A stretch of 51,741 nt of DNA from Shewanella surugensis. GTDB taxonomy: Bacteria > Pseudomonadota > Gammaproteobacteria > Enterobacterales > Shewanellaceae. The notes below the pieces were generated by a model. It ran no database searches and was not told where the DNA came from. It saw only the letters and a list, made by a program, of their open reading frames with translations. Location: the NCBI RefSeq assembly GCF_023284005.1, contig NZ_JAKIKS010000031.1:1-51741 (forward strand). The letters run 5' to 3'. Each line of letters starts with the position of its first letter. Position 1 is the first letter of the stretch. Shown here one piece after another: positions 24,566 through 33,987 of the stretch. The position numbers and the translations under genes were made by a program.

Positions 24566-25297
24566 GTGGCTGACTTTATGGGGTTGTGGATGCGCTTATG
24601 GTTGGCAGGTTGTACGTTAACGAGTGGCTTGCTAATGCTTCCGGTGCAAGCGGAGTCAGCTACTGTTCAGCAATTAGAAGCACGGATGACTCAAGTTTTA
24701 AGCCAAGAACTCAAGCAATGGCAACAACATGCGGGAGTGAAAGACTTAACAAAAAAAATCACTGTGCGCGTGCCTTCAGGCGCTGAAAAACTCACTTTAT
24801 GTCCAAAATCACCAACGATCAATTCTGCTGATATTGATTTTGGTCAAGTACAACGCAAGCTGAGTTGCCCGTCTCTTGGTTGGTCTTTATATGTCAGGGC
24901 TAAAGTGCAAGTTAGCGCGCGTTTACCTGTGTTTAAGCGTGCGATGAAGCGAGGTGAGCAGGTTAAAGGGCAGGATATAACGTGGATGAAACTGGCATTA
25001 AAAGGCTCGGATAAAGAGGTGTTAACACAGGCATCAGATATCATCGGTCGGCAAATGGTGAGAAAGCTGCATCGCTATAAACCTATCAAAGCTATGTATT
25101 TAGGTGCGCCAGTGTTAGTCAAGCTAGGTGATAAGGTGATCATTGAGGCTAAAAGCCAAGGATTTTATGCCAAAATGTTTGGTGAAGCATTAGAGTCGGG
25201 TAGAGAAGGGGAAGCGATACGAGTGAAAAACTTGAGTTCAGGTAAAATTATCACCGCTTATCCAACGAGTAAAGGTAAAGTGACAACCCATTTTTAA
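24566..25297 (+). CDS. flgA: FlgA, P-ring assembly chaperone
   Basis: A protein of 243 residues from a GTG; ATGs at 24578 and 24590 are possible, and the last (MRLWLAGC...) gives the most normal signal peptide, ending PVQA. The C-terminal SAF-like half has RAMKRGEQVKGQDITWMKL and the conserved QGFYAKMFGEALESGREGEAIRVKNLSSGKIITA. It is a periplasmic chaperone for FlgI assembly. It diverges from flgB and is followed by flgM and flgN, the arrangement seen in lateral systems. Confidence 0.93.
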   Translation: MADFMGLWMRLWLAGCTLTSGLLMLPVQAESATVQQLEARMTQVLSQELKQWQQHAGVKDLTKKITVRVPSGAEKLTLCPKSPTINSADIDFGQVQRKLSCPSLGWSLYVRAKVQVSARLPVFKRAMKRGEQVKGQDITWMKLALKGSDKEVLTQASDIIGRQMVRKLHRYKPIKAMYLGAPVLVKLGDKVIIEAKSQGFYAKMFGEALESGREGEAIRVKNLSSGKIITAYPTSKGKVTTHF

Positions 25298-25415
25298 GAA
25301 TTTACACGGACTTTTTCGTGTATTTGCCTTTATCTGGGATTATCTGTGTTACATTTTGTTTGATATCTTATTTTGTTCAATAATTCATAGCGTTTTATTT
25401 TTACACGTATTGAAT

Positions 25416-25445
25416 TTCAGCGGGTTGTATTTGAGGTCGCTTTAT
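25416..25445 (+). promoter_or_regulatory. Possible sigma28-like promoter of flgM
   Basis: TTCAG and GTCGCTTTATT resemble the two flagellin promoters (TTCAG and GTCGTTTTA) but are one base further apart. A class III promoter for flgM is known in enterobacteria. It lies about 60 bp before the start codon. Confidence 0.3.
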
Positions 25446-25503
25446 TGTGTATACCTAAGTGATTTAGGGTATAACGGCATTAATATATATGGGTGGGAAC
25501 GGA

Positions 25504-25794
25504 ATGGAAATTAATAAAATTAATAGCGCTTTGAATGCTGAAGTTGGCGCGAGCATGAGTCAAACTTCAACGAAGGCAGAGCCGCAACCCGCTCAGAGCC
25601 AAGTGAAACCGATCGCGACCCCAAAAGCGGTGAGTGATGATTGGGAATTGTTAGCGCGATCTCAACCTCAACTTCAGCAAATTGATGATGTCGATCAAGC
25701 TAAAGTCGATCAACTTCGTCAATCCCTTAAAGACGGCACTTTTGATTTAAATCTGGGTAAAGTGGCTGAAGCCATGTTTAATCAACACGGATAA
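25504..25794 (+). CDS. flgM: FlgM, anti-sigma28 factor
   Basis: A protein of 96 residues from the ATG at 25504 (GGGAACGGA before it), opening MEINKIN as FlgM proteins do. The C-terminal sigma-binding half is recognisable: DQAKVDQLRQSLKDGTFDLNLGKVAEAMF. It holds sigma28 inactive until it is exported through the completed hook, thereby delaying flagellin expression. The sigma28 gene is not in the window. It is followed by flgN after 4 bp. Confidence 0.92.
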   Translation: MEINKINSALNAEVGASMSQTSTKAEPQPAQSQVKPIATPKAVSDDWELLARSQPQLQQIDDVDQAKVDQLRQSLKDGTFDLNLGKVAEAMFNQHG

Positions 25795-25798
25795 CACT

Positions 25799-26248
25799 AT
25801 GTCAGAAAAACGTGAGCTAGTACAAAGCCTCGTTAGAGGCGTACGCCAAGATATAGAAGGTTATAAGCAACTAAAAAGTTTATTACGACGTCAGCGTCAG
25901 TTGATGCAGCAACGCAATAATGACGCACTTAAGTTACATAATGAACATCAAAGTGCATTGTGTGAGAGCTTGAAACAAAGTGCCGATCATCGCAGCGCTG
26001 CCCTGCAACGCTTAGGTTTAGTGGGGAATTCTGCTGGTATGGAGCAATTGATTGCTAAATTGCCGCCTCAGTCATCACAACAAGTGAATGTGATTTGGCA
26101 GCAATTGCTGACATTAGCCACTGAAAGCCAGCATGCGAATGATGTTAATGGTAAGCTACTTGTCGATCAGCAATTTATTATTAATAATTTGCTACGCCGT
26201 AATGTTGAGCAGACTCTAGATTATGGTAGTCAGTCTCAATCGCTATGA
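25799..26248 (+). CDS. flgN: FlgN, export chaperone for FlgK and FlgL
   Basis: A protein of 149 residues, a helical cytoplasmic protein rich in Gln and Leu: YKQLKSLLRRQRQLMQQRNNDALKLHNEHQSAL. The family is weakly conserved, so the call rests on size, helix pattern and its place after flgM. A long stem-loop follows the stop codon. Confidence 0.85.
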   Translation: MSEKRELVQSLVRGVRQDIEGYKQLKSLLRRQRQLMQQRNNDALKLHNEHQSALCESLKQSADHRSAALQRLGLVGNSAGMEQLIAKLPPQSSQQVNVIWQQLLTLATESQHANDVNGKLLVDQQFIINNLLRRNVEQTLDYGSQSQSL

Positions 26249-26256
26249 TGATAGCG

Positions 26257-26315
26257 TAAATTAAAGAGAGTAAGTTAACACTGATGCCGTTATTTGAGTG
26301 ACTCTCTTTAGTTTA
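26257..26315 (+). terminator. Long stem-loop ending the flgAMN operon
   Basis: Arms TAAATTAAAGAGAGT and ACTCTCTTTAGTTTA (14 of 15 pairing) enclose about 29 nt; a moderate T content follows. The rest of 26316-26600 is AT-rich and shows no gene. Confidence 0.55.
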
Positions 26316-26615
26316 TGTTGTTATTTATTCCTTGAACCACTTCTTCCTCCCGCCGATTAAATGTAACTATATTGCATTTATTTAGTTGTTATTCACATTC
26401 ATTTTTGTTTTTTTTTGTGCTAACTTTGAATGTTGAATATTGAATTATCTTGTATTGATTAACTTCAACTGATTGATTTTAAATATTTATCATCATACCT
26501 CTTTATTTGTGAACATTTTTATTTGTTTTAATGAATAAGGTTGCAAAACTTAATGCTTATTTCGCATTTAGATATACTCGATAACCCCTGAAGTTTATTG
26601 ATGTATGAGGCTTTG

Positions 26616-27983
26616 ATGAGACGTTCATTCCTTCACCCTTATTTTTTATGTGTATGCCTATTGGTATTGTTTAGTGCTGCAGTTTCAGCAAGTCCTGCTC
26701 CTTTAAAAGACAACAATCAAGATAAGAAGAGTGAATCTAAAATTGTTGATGCGGTCAATCAAGCGTTGCCAGAAGCCCGTTCACAGCTTGAAAAAGTCGT
26801 CAATATTAATAGTGGCACCATGAATTTTTCAGGTGTTAAACAAGTCGGCATGGTGTTTAAGAAGGCGCTTGAAGATTTAGGTTTTGATGCTCAGTGGCAA
26901 GATGGCTCAAGTTACAATCGTGCAGGCAGTTTAGTGGCCTCCTACGGTACTCAAGGCAAGAAAATATTACTCATTGGGCATTTAGATACGGTATTTGCTA
27001 AAGATGATGCCTTTCAAACCTATCAACAACTCGATGAAACCCATGCTGCGGGTCCTGGAGTGAGTGATATGAAAGGCGGAGATGTCATTATGCTGACGGC
27101 GATTAAGGCATTAAAGCAAGCTGGATTCCTCGACAGGATAAGCCTTAGAGTTGTCATGACAGGTGATGAAGAGAAAAGTGGTTTACCCTTATCGGCATCC
27201 AAGAAAGCCATCATCGATGCTGCCAAGTGGGCTGATGTGGCTCTGGGGTTTGAAGATGGTGACGGTGATATAAAAACAGCTGTGATTGCGCGCCGTGGCG
27301 CTGTCGATTGGACCCTTAAAGTGACTGGGCAGCCGGCTCATTCATCGCAAATATTTACTGAAAAAGTGGGCGATGGCGCGATTTATGAAATGGCGAGGAT
27401 CTTAAATGAATTCCGCGAGTCATTATCTTCAATGGATAATTTGACCTTCAACCCAGGACTCATTCTCGCGGGGACGGATGTGGAACATCAAACCAATGGC
27501 ACAAAGGGTTCAGCTTTAGGTAAAACCAATGTGGTGTCTAAAGAGGCTGTGGTGATGGGGGATATTCGTGCGCTATCGCCTCATCAGCTTAATAAAGCGA
27601 AAGAGAAAATGTTAGAGATAGTTTCTCAAAGTTTACCCATGACTGCGGCGACATTGATTTTTAATGAAGGTTATCCCCCTATGGCGGCAACGAATAGTAA
27701 TCGGCAGTTATTGACGCTCTATAATCAGATCAGTGAAGATTTAGGTTATGGAAAGGTGGTGGCTGTTAATCCACGTAATGCGGGAGCGGCTGATATTTCT
27801 TTTGCGGCAAACTATGTGGATATGTCTCTTGATGGATTAGGTTTAATGGGCACTGGAGGGCACACCTCTGATGAAATAGCGGATATGAGTAGTTTCAGTA
27901 AAAATGCCCAAAAAGCGGCGTTATTATTATATCGCTTGTCTGAGCCTGGTGCTAATTTATTAAAAAAACAACAAGGTAATTAA
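26616..27983 (+). CDS. Exported M20 family metallopeptidase (carboxypeptidase type)
   Basis: A protein of 455 residues from the ATG at 26616, behind TGAGG; starts at 26598 and 26601 are possible. Signal peptide MRRSF...LFSAAVSASPA. M20 zinc-site motifs follow: LLIGHLDTVF, GPGVSDMKGGDV, MTGDEEKSG, then a dimerisation insert with AHSSQI, and a C-terminal GTGGHTSDE with the last metal ligand. The family hydrolyses peptides or acyl-amino acids (glutamate carboxypeptidase and related). The substrate is not determinable here. It is not a flagellar gene; it begins a cargo block between the two flagellar blocks. Its last 24 bp overlap the convergent lpxO-like gene. Confidence 0.92.
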   Translation: MRRSFLHPYFLCVCLLVLFSAAVSASPAPLKDNNQDKKSESKIVDAVNQALPEARSQLEKVVNINSGTMNFSGVKQVGMVFKKALEDLGFDAQWQDGSSYNRAGSLVASYGTQGKKILLIGHLDTVFAKDDAFQTYQQLDETHAAGPGVSDMKGGDVIMLTAIKALKQAGFLDRISLRVVMTGDEEKSGLPLSASKKAIIDAAKWADVALGFEDGDGDIKTAVIARRGAVDWTLKVTGQPAHSSQIFTEKVGDGAIYEMARILNEFRESLSSMDNLTFNPGLILAGTDVEHQTNGTKGSALGKTNVVSKEAVVMGDIRALSPHQLNKAKEKMLEIVSQSLPMTAATLIFNEGYPPMAATNSNRQLLTLYNQISEDLGYGKVVAVNPRNAGAADISFAANYVDMSLDGLGLMGTGGHTSDEIADMSSFSKNAQKAALLLYRLSEPGANLLKKQQGN

Positions 27984-28856
27984 GCCTAGAAAAATACAGT
28001 ACTTAATAAAGTAATACAATGGCTTGTTGAATTTCCGTAATTTTTTACCAACAATTCTGATTTGATAAATATATTTAAAAGCTTTGTTTATTCCGCCGGT
28101 TTTATCGCCTATTTCATTAGGTGCGGCGGCCGATTTTAATAAAACATAACTGATGAATTTATTGTATAACCTTATCACTCTAAATTTTAATGGTCTCTCA
28201 ATATCACATAATAAAATAATCCGATCACAGTTGGTATTATTGATGGCTTCATGTAAGTAAGTTTCATCAAATAATACATCTTCTCCATCACGCCAATGGT
28301 ATGGTTCACCATCAACATTGATATAGCATTTATCATCGTTGGGAGTAATGAGTCCAAGGTGATACCTTAGGGATCCGGCATAAGGATCGCGGTGTAAACC
28401 GAGTCGACTGCCGGCTTTTAATCTTGCAAACATGGCAGCCTTAATATTGGGTATTGATTGGACTAATAGGGTTGTTTGTGGACTTCTGATCATTGCTGAA
28501 GGGATTTCTGCTCCGTACCAGCTAATGTAGAAGCGACTCCAACCTTTTCTGAAGAAAGAATTAAATGCGGCATCATCTAATTTATCCGATGTAGATATTA
28601 ATCCATCCTGTTCTAGTGCTAGTGCTTCTTGACGAATGATCTCCCAGTTATCTTTTAGTTTATTAAGGTTATCCACTGAGTGTGTTTCAAGATATGGCGT
28701 TGTCTTTATTTTAGAGAAAATATATAAAGGGAAATTGATGAATGCCATAAAAGTCGAATGATCAGTCAATTGTCGAGTGAATTTATGTTTTAGTTTTCCT
28801 CGGCGGCAGATATAACTTGCAGAGATAAAAAAATACAGTATAAAAATAATTTTCAT
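27960..28856 (-). CDS. lpxO: LpxO-like lipid A hydroxylase (Asp/Asn beta-hydroxylase family)
   Basis: A protein of 298 residues from the ATG at 28856, preferred over 28904 because it gives the typical LpxO opening: a membrane segment, then RRGKLKHKFTRQLTDHSTFMAFINFPLYIFSK. The Fe(II)/2-oxoglutarate site appears in LGLHRDPYAGSLRYHLGL and DGEDVLFDETYLHEAINNT, and the Arg follows later. LpxO hydroxylates the secondary acyl chain of lipid A in the inner membrane. It stands alone, converging on the peptidase gene. Other Asp/Arg-hydroxylase members are the main alternative. Confidence 0.85.
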   Translation of the reverse strand: MKIIFILYFFISASYICRRGKLKHKFTRQLTDHSTFMAFINFPLYIFSKIKTTPYLETHSVDNLNKLKDNWEIIRQEALALEQDGLISTSDKLDDAAFNSFFRKGWSRFYISWYGAEIPSAMIRSPQTTLLVQSIPNIKAAMFARLKAGSRLGLHRDPYAGSLRYHLGLITPNDDKCYINVDGEPYHWRDGEDVLFDETYLHEAINNTNCDRIILLCDIERPLKFRVIRLYNKFISYVLLKSAAAPNEIGDKTGGINKAFKYIYQIRIVGKKLRKFNKPLYYFIKYCIFLGLITLLFF

Positions 28857-29197
28857 TGTGTATGGTGAGTGCTTAGTTGGAAAGTGAGAGTAAAAAATTA
28901 GCAATATTTTAGGGGGAAAGTAATTAGCATAAAGTCTGTTTTTATAAGGTGTGAAGGTGTTCGTATTTATGGGGTAATCTTAGAGAAGCATTTTTATGTT
29001 TAATATTCATGTTCTTATTTCGTTTCTAATGGGTTGTTGAAAAGTTTGATTTTTTTCATTTTTTTCTTTTTTTAGCACATTTGATGGTTTACTCTATGAA
29101 CGTTCGCTTTGTAATCTATGGAGTTTTTTTCGTTTATAAGACTTCTCAATTTCATTTTGATGTTTTTGAAAATAATAAGTTAAATAAGGATGTTTAG

Positions 29198-30283
29198 ATG
29201 TATTGCTATATCAAAATGGTTTCGCGATCCCTACTGACGTTATCGCTATTGACGGCATTTTCTCTCTTCGCTGATGATAAACCTTTAGTCCATGTGACTG
29301 AAACAAAGCAGTGGGATGGTGGTATACAGAAAACCTTGTATTGCCGTGGAGATGTGCTCTTTCGGCCTCACATATCGAGTCATGTGCAAGCGCAATTAGA
29401 TTGGATCTTACCTGTTGACACTGAAGTTAAAAAAGGCGACTTAATCGCCAAGCAAAATGATTTCTATTTGGTGCAAACATTAGCGAGTTTAACCTCACGC
29501 TTAGCTGCGGCAAAGGCGCAGGCAAGTTTTTCTGCGCAAGAATACCAACGTATCCAGTCACTCGATAAGCAAGATATGGTTTCGGTGTCTGATTTGAGTC
29601 GCGCCGAACTCGATGCTCAAGTCAGCAAACAAGGCTACCAAGCATTACAAGCTGAGCAAAGAACGCTTAAACATCAAATTGCACACTTAGATCATTATGC
29701 GCCAGCGGATGGGAAAGTGTTTGAATTGAATGCGCAGCCTGGTGAGTGGGTCGAAATGGGTGACAGTTTGTTGGTGTTCTTACCAATGGATAATCAAGAA
29801 GTGGTTTGCCGAATGTCTCTTGATTTATATCAGCAGGTTGAACAGCTTAGCTTGGCCAGCTTTTACTTAGAAGAAGGGATCTCCCTTCAGCTCAATCGGT
29901 TAGCATCTGAAGTGAATGAAGCCGATCAAACGTTTAATTTGCATTTTAATTTCAAGGGGGGAGCGAGTGCAGCTTTGTTTCTTGGTCAACGGGTTACGGT
30001 GAAGATGCAAATGCATGCTGACGATCTCTCACTGATTGCCTATGATGCATTGAATCTAAATGATAATGAATATTATGTTTGGCAGGTAGATGAAGATAAT
30101 AAAGTCAAACAAGTGCCGATTAAAATCGTTGATACGTTGGGGCAGCATGCGGTGATCCAATCACCGATTAAAGTGGGACAGTGGTTGGTTGTTCGTGGAG
30201 GTAAATCCTTAAAGCAAAGTGATGCGGTGATAGTGGCGAACAAAAATGACACTAACGTGAACAATGCTAAGGTGCGACTATGA
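29198..30283 (+). CDS. RND efflux periplasmic adaptor (membrane fusion protein)
   Basis: A protein of 361 residues with a signal peptide ending TAFSLFA. The lipoyl-like and coiled-coil regions are visible: ILPVDTEVKKGDLIAKQND, then LASLTSRLAAAKAQASFSAQEYQRIQSL, then YAPADGKVFELNAQPGEWVEMGD. It links the pump encoded next to an outer-membrane channel not in this operon. The stop overlaps the next start (ATGA), so the two genes are coupled. An AAGGA lies before the ATG. The 28857-29197 stretch upstream shows no gene. Confidence 0.9.
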   Translation: MYCYIKMVSRSLLTLSLLTAFSLFADDKPLVHVTETKQWDGGIQKTLYCRGDVLFRPHISSHVQAQLDWILPVDTEVKKGDLIAKQNDFYLVQTLASLTSRLAAAKAQASFSAQEYQRIQSLDKQDMVSVSDLSRAELDAQVSKQGYQALQAEQRTLKHQIAHLDHYAPADGKVFELNAQPGEWVEMGDSLLVFLPMDNQEVVCRMSLDLYQQVEQLSLASFYLEEGISLQLNRLASEVNEADQTFNLHFNFKGGASAALFLGQRVTVKMQMHADDLSLIAYDALNLNDNEYYVWQVDEDNKVKQVPIKIVDTLGQHAVIQSPIKVGQWLVVRGGKSLKQSDAVIVANKNDTNVNNAKVRL

Positions 30284-33200
30284 GATTTGTCGACAAATAC
30301 AGTGGCATTATTATCGCCTTTTCTGCGTTATTAGTGTTGCTCGGTGTGATCAGTAGTCTGAAATTACCCAATGCGTTATTGCCCGATTTAGATCAGCAAG
30401 AAATTGCGATGTTAATTAATTGGCAAGGTAAAACGGCGACAGAAATCGAGCAAGTATTGATTATTCCGTTAGAACGGCAGCTTGCCAGCATTGGCCAGTT
30501 GAAACACTCCCAATCGTTCATCAGCAATGGCGAGACATGGATGCGATTATTTTTCCAGTCTCAAACGGATATGGAAAAAGCGTATATGGATGTGATGGCG
30601 CGGATTAATCAAATTCCTGATTGGCCAGCTCAGGTCGCTAAGCCTTTGATATTTGATTACAGTAATGGTGCGGGTAGCACGGTTGCGTCTATGTATTTGT
30701 ATTCTGAATTAGAAGAGTTAACCCCTGATGATTTTCGTCAGGCTTATCGCGCGCATATCGCATCCGTATTAAGTAACGTATCCGGCATTGCCAATATTAA
30801 TTTAAGTCACAGCCCATTGGCTCAGCGTATGGATATTGAGTTTGATCCTAAAGCATTGACGCGTTTCTCATTGTCCATTGATGATGTGACTGAAAAACTG
30901 CACGATTTGATTGATCGCTCCGGTGATAAAATGAAACTGGGTTCTAAGGCTTATGATCTTCATTTTAAAGGCCAGATGTCTTTGACTGAATTAACTCAAC
31001 TGCCTGTGGCCGTCTCTGGGGAGCGTATTATTCGTTTGGGGGAGCTGGCTAAAGTTCACAAACGTTTTGTTACCGAGTGGGATTATTCAAGTTTTGAAGG
31101 TCATCCGGCGATGTATTTCAGCTTTCAGCCAGATAAAAAGACTAACGCACTAGATATTACTGATGAGCTTAGCGCTGTGATGACGGAGTTGAATCAAGGG
31201 GCATTAGCCGAGTTAGGCATGAAACTGTCTTTTAGAGCCAATACGTCAAAGCCGATCAAGCATGCGCTGAGTCTGGTGTATACGAATATTTTGCTGGGTG
31301 TGTTATTGGCGTGCCTGTTTTTATATGTGTTTATACGCGATTTAAAAGTGGTTTTTTTGATTTTTGTTAGCATTCCAGTGTGCTTGTCTTTAGTTATTTT
31401 AGGCATGTATTTTGGTGGGCGAAGTTTAAATGTGATCTCGCTTGCCGGTATGGCATTATCAGTCGGCTTGCTATTGGATGCCTCTATTATTGTCATGGAA
31501 AATATCCAACGTCTGCGTGTGGAGGGTTTAAATTTAACGGAGAGTTTATACCAAGGTGTGAAGCAAGTACGTGGGGCACTGATCTCATCGACCTTATCCA
31601 GTATTGTGATTTTTGTGCCGATTGTGTTGATGCAATCGAGTACCAGCCAGTTATTTGAAGATTTAGCCTATACCATTTCCAGCGCCCTGATAGCTTCAAT
31701 ACTGGTTGCGTTATTACTCTTACCCGCGTTAGGGCGGCGAGTATTATCTAGTCACTCTCATATGAATGATGCGGATAAGCCGCTATCCTCGCGTAAAAAG
31801 TGGTCTTTGCGATTAACCACGCCCTCTCGTTCGCGCTTACAAGCCAATATTTGGGTTGGTTTGGGGGTGGTAGGGGCATTAATGCTGACTTGGTGGGTGA
31901 TGCCTGCCATTGATTTATTACCCAATCCTAAATCTGAAAGTGTTATTGCTTATGTTGATTTTAAAGAACCTTTGTCTCAAGAGGCGGCAGTTGAGCAAGT
32001 TGCGTATGTGATAGAAGCGCGTTTTGCTAAGGAAAGGGTAAAACCTGAGGCACCAGCATTGACGACATATATTTTGAGCTGTAATCCTGGTTACTGTTAT
32101 TTAAACTTGAGACCGTCCGAAGGAGTGGATTATGCTAGGTTTGAGCAGTGGTTGGAAACACGGATTTTAAATGACTTGCCAGATACGGATCTCTATATTC
32201 GTCAAAGTAATTTGCTTGGCGGTGCGATACAAGGTGGTGATCGCAGTCGAGTGGATTTAAAAGGGCTGAGTTTAGCTGAGCTACAACAAGCCGGACAAGC
32301 GTTAAAAGATATCATCAAGGAACGTATTGCTGGCAGTCAAGTGCTGGAAACGGTGGCGCTGAGCAATAATGCCACCCAGATAGAGTTTACGCCTAAAGCG
32401 GATAAACTCGCGTATTTAGGCTTGTCACGAGCAGATTTAAATCGTTACTTAGTGGCATTAACCGATGGTGAGTATTTAGGCCGTTTTTCTGCGGGTAATG
32501 AGAGCTTTCCTTTTTACTTTAAAGGGCAAGAGGTCGAGCATATTGAGCAGTTACTTGAAACGGAATTGATGATCCCCAATCATGGTTTACTGCCACTGAG
32601 AGACTTGGTTGACACTCAAATGGTATTGGCGCCGAGCGCCATTTTTAGGGCTGATAATGAAATGACGATTTCACTGGGGGTTGTTCCGCCTAACGGTCAG
32701 CCTATGGGACCTTTTGTGGATCAAGTGAAAGTGATTGTGTCAGAGTATATTAAAGAGCAAGGCCCTCACGGATTATATGTGGCTTACCAAGGTCAAGCGG
32801 GTGAATTGGATAGTTTTTTAAAGGAGTTTCTACTCACCTTTTTAGTATCATTATTGGTGTTATTTTTATTGATGCGCATTGCTCTGGGCTCTTGGTTGTT
32901 TGCCATTGCGGTGATGTCATCGATGCCGCTGGCGATTGCTGGTGGCATGTTAGGTTTAAATGTACTGAATCTGTTTATGCCGCAAGACTTAGATGTGATC
33001 ACCATGATAGGCTTTATTATTTTGATGGGCTTGGTTATTAATAACGCCATCTTATTAGTCGGTGAGTTTAAAACAGGAATGCAAGAAGGATCCACGCAAC
33101 AAGTAGCCATTTACCGAGCGGTTAGTATGCGGATGCGGCCTATTTTCATGAGTACGGGCACCAGTATTTTTGGTATGTTACCGCTTATGTTAACGCCAGG

Positions 33201-33378
33201 AGATGGCGCTGAAATTTATCGGGGTCTTGCCGGCGTGATTGTTGGCGGTATGACTTTTAGCGCGCTGTTTACCTTAGGCTTCATGTCAGCCTTATTGTCC
33301 TTGCCTGTGTTTGCTATTAAGCCAGAAGAGCAAAAAGTTAGTGCGGTTGATGAAGAGGAGTTAGTCGATCCAATCTAA
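30280..33378 (+). CDS. RND family efflux transporter permease
   Basis: A protein of 1032 residues with the usual 12-helix, two-loop architecture: TM1 at residues 9-26, a first periplasmic loop, a TM cluster at about 330-480, a second loop, and a final TM cluster at about 855-1000. Family motifs: GMALSVGLLLDASIIVMENI in the first cluster, and GFIILMGLVINNAILLVGEFK in the second. This is the proton-driven inner-membrane part of the pump with the adaptor before it. The substrate is unknown. The operon lacks an outer-membrane factor and a regulator. Confidence 0.94.
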   Translation: MRFVDKYSGIIIAFSALLVLLGVISSLKLPNALLPDLDQQEIAMLINWQGKTATEIEQVLIIPLERQLASIGQLKHSQSFISNGETWMRLFFQSQTDMEKAYMDVMARINQIPDWPAQVAKPLIFDYSNGAGSTVASMYLYSELEELTPDDFRQAYRAHIASVLSNVSGIANINLSHSPLAQRMDIEFDPKALTRFSLSIDDVTEKLHDLIDRSGDKMKLGSKAYDLHFKGQMSLTELTQLPVAVSGERIIRLGELAKVHKRFVTEWDYSSFEGHPAMYFSFQPDKKTNALDITDELSAVMTELNQGALAELGMKLSFRANTSKPIKHALSLVYTNILLGVLLACLFLYVFIRDLKVVFLIFVSIPVCLSLVILGMYFGGRSLNVISLAGMALSVGLLLDASIIVMENIQRLRVEGLNLTESLYQGVKQVRGALISSTLSSIVIFVPIVLMQSSTSQLFEDLAYTISSALIASILVALLLLPALGRRVLSSHSHMNDADKPLSSRKKWSLRLTTPSRSRLQANIWVGLGVVGALMLTWWVMPAIDLLPNPKSESVIAYVDFKEPLSQEAAVEQVAYVIEARFAKERVKPEAPALTTYILSCNPGYCYLNLRPSEGVDYARFEQWLETRILNDLPDTDLYIRQSNLLGGAIQGGDRSRVDLKGLSLAELQQAGQALKDIIKERIAGSQVLETVALSNNATQIEFTPKADKLAYLGLSRADLNRYLVALTDGEYLGRFSAGNESFPFYFKGQEVEHIEQLLETELMIPNHGLLPLRDLVDTQMVLAPSAIFRADNEMTISLGVVPPNGQPMGPFVDQVKVIVSEYIKEQGPHGLYVAYQGQAGELDSFLKEFLLTFLVSLLVLFLLMRIALGSWLFAIAVMSSMPLAIAGGMLGLNVLNLFMPQDLDVITMIGFIILMGLVINNAILLVGEFKTGMQEGSTQQVAIYRAVSMRMRPIFMSTGTSIFGMLPLMLTPGDGAEIYRGLAGVIVGGMTFSALFTLGFMSALLSLPVFAIKPEEQKVSAVDEEELVDPI

Positions 33379-33424
33379 TGGTGAGGAGGGGATTCTTTAC
33401 CCCTTTTTAATGATGTAGAGATAG

Positions 33425-33454
33425 AAAAACGGCGCTAATAATAGCGCCGTTTTT
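33425..33454. terminator. Bidirectional terminator between the RND pump and fliJ
   Basis: A perfect 13-bp stem AAAAACGGCGCTA / TAGCGCCGTTTTT, 4-nt loop, T tracts on both strands. It separates the convergent pump and fliEFGHIJ operons. Confidence 0.9.
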
Positions 33455-33471
33455 ATTGTTTAACCGTTTTC

Positions 33472-33900
33472 TTAATAAGCAGCCGCATAACGTCCGGCTA
33501 AATCATCGAGTTGTTTTTGTTCTTGTTTATCGAGGTAAGTTTGGCGTTCGGTTTGTTTTTTCTGGTATAGCCACTTTATCCCTTGCTGGCGACCGAGTTG
33601 TTTGCGCCACATGCCATTGATACGTTGATGTTCTTGGGTTAATAATATTTGCTGGCGAGTGAGATTTTTTTGCATCGGCGCGAGTATTTGTGCCATGTTC
33701 GCGGTATTTTGCAGTAGTAAAGGATTGGCTGTTTGAGTGGGATATTGGCCGTACTGCACTTGCATTTGGGCGATGATGTCTTTTTGTTGTTGGATATGAT
33801 CGATACGTTGCTGGGTTTCGCTGCGTTGTTGCCCTAATTGACTCAACTTTTTTTCTTCTTGTTCGCACAATGTGCGTAGCGGTCTGAACAGGGCTTCCAT
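33472..33900 (-). CDS. fliJ: FliJ, flagellar export ATPase stalk protein
   Basis: A protein of 142 residues from the ATG at 33900, behind AAGGAGTCGATA. It is almost entirely charged coiled coil (EALFRPLRTLCEQEEKKLSQLGQQRSETQQRIDHIQQQKD), as FliJ is. It would fill the centre of the FliI hexamer. FliJ proteins vary strongly in sequence, so position after fliI and coiled-coil character carry the call. It is the last gene of its operon. Confidence 0.88.
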   Translation of the reverse strand: MEALFRPLRTLCEQEEKKLSQLGQQRSETQQRIDHIQQQKDIIAQMQVQYGQYPTQTANPLLLQNTANMAQILAPMQKNLTRQQILLTQEHQRINGMWRKQLGRQQGIKWLYQKKQTERQTYLDKQEQKQLDDLAGRYAAAY

Positions 33901-33947
33901 TATCGACTCCTTAAGTCTCATGTTGTTCGCTTGCTAGGCTCTTAATA

Positions 33948-33973
33948 CGCTTGAACATTTATTTGTTCAAGCG
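33948..33973 (-). other. Intra-operon stem-loop between fliI and fliJ
   Basis: A perfect 10-bp stem CGCTTGAACA / TGTTCAAGCG with a 6-nt loop and no T tract. Confidence 0.65.
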
Positions 33974-33987
33974 CTATTAGCATAAGC

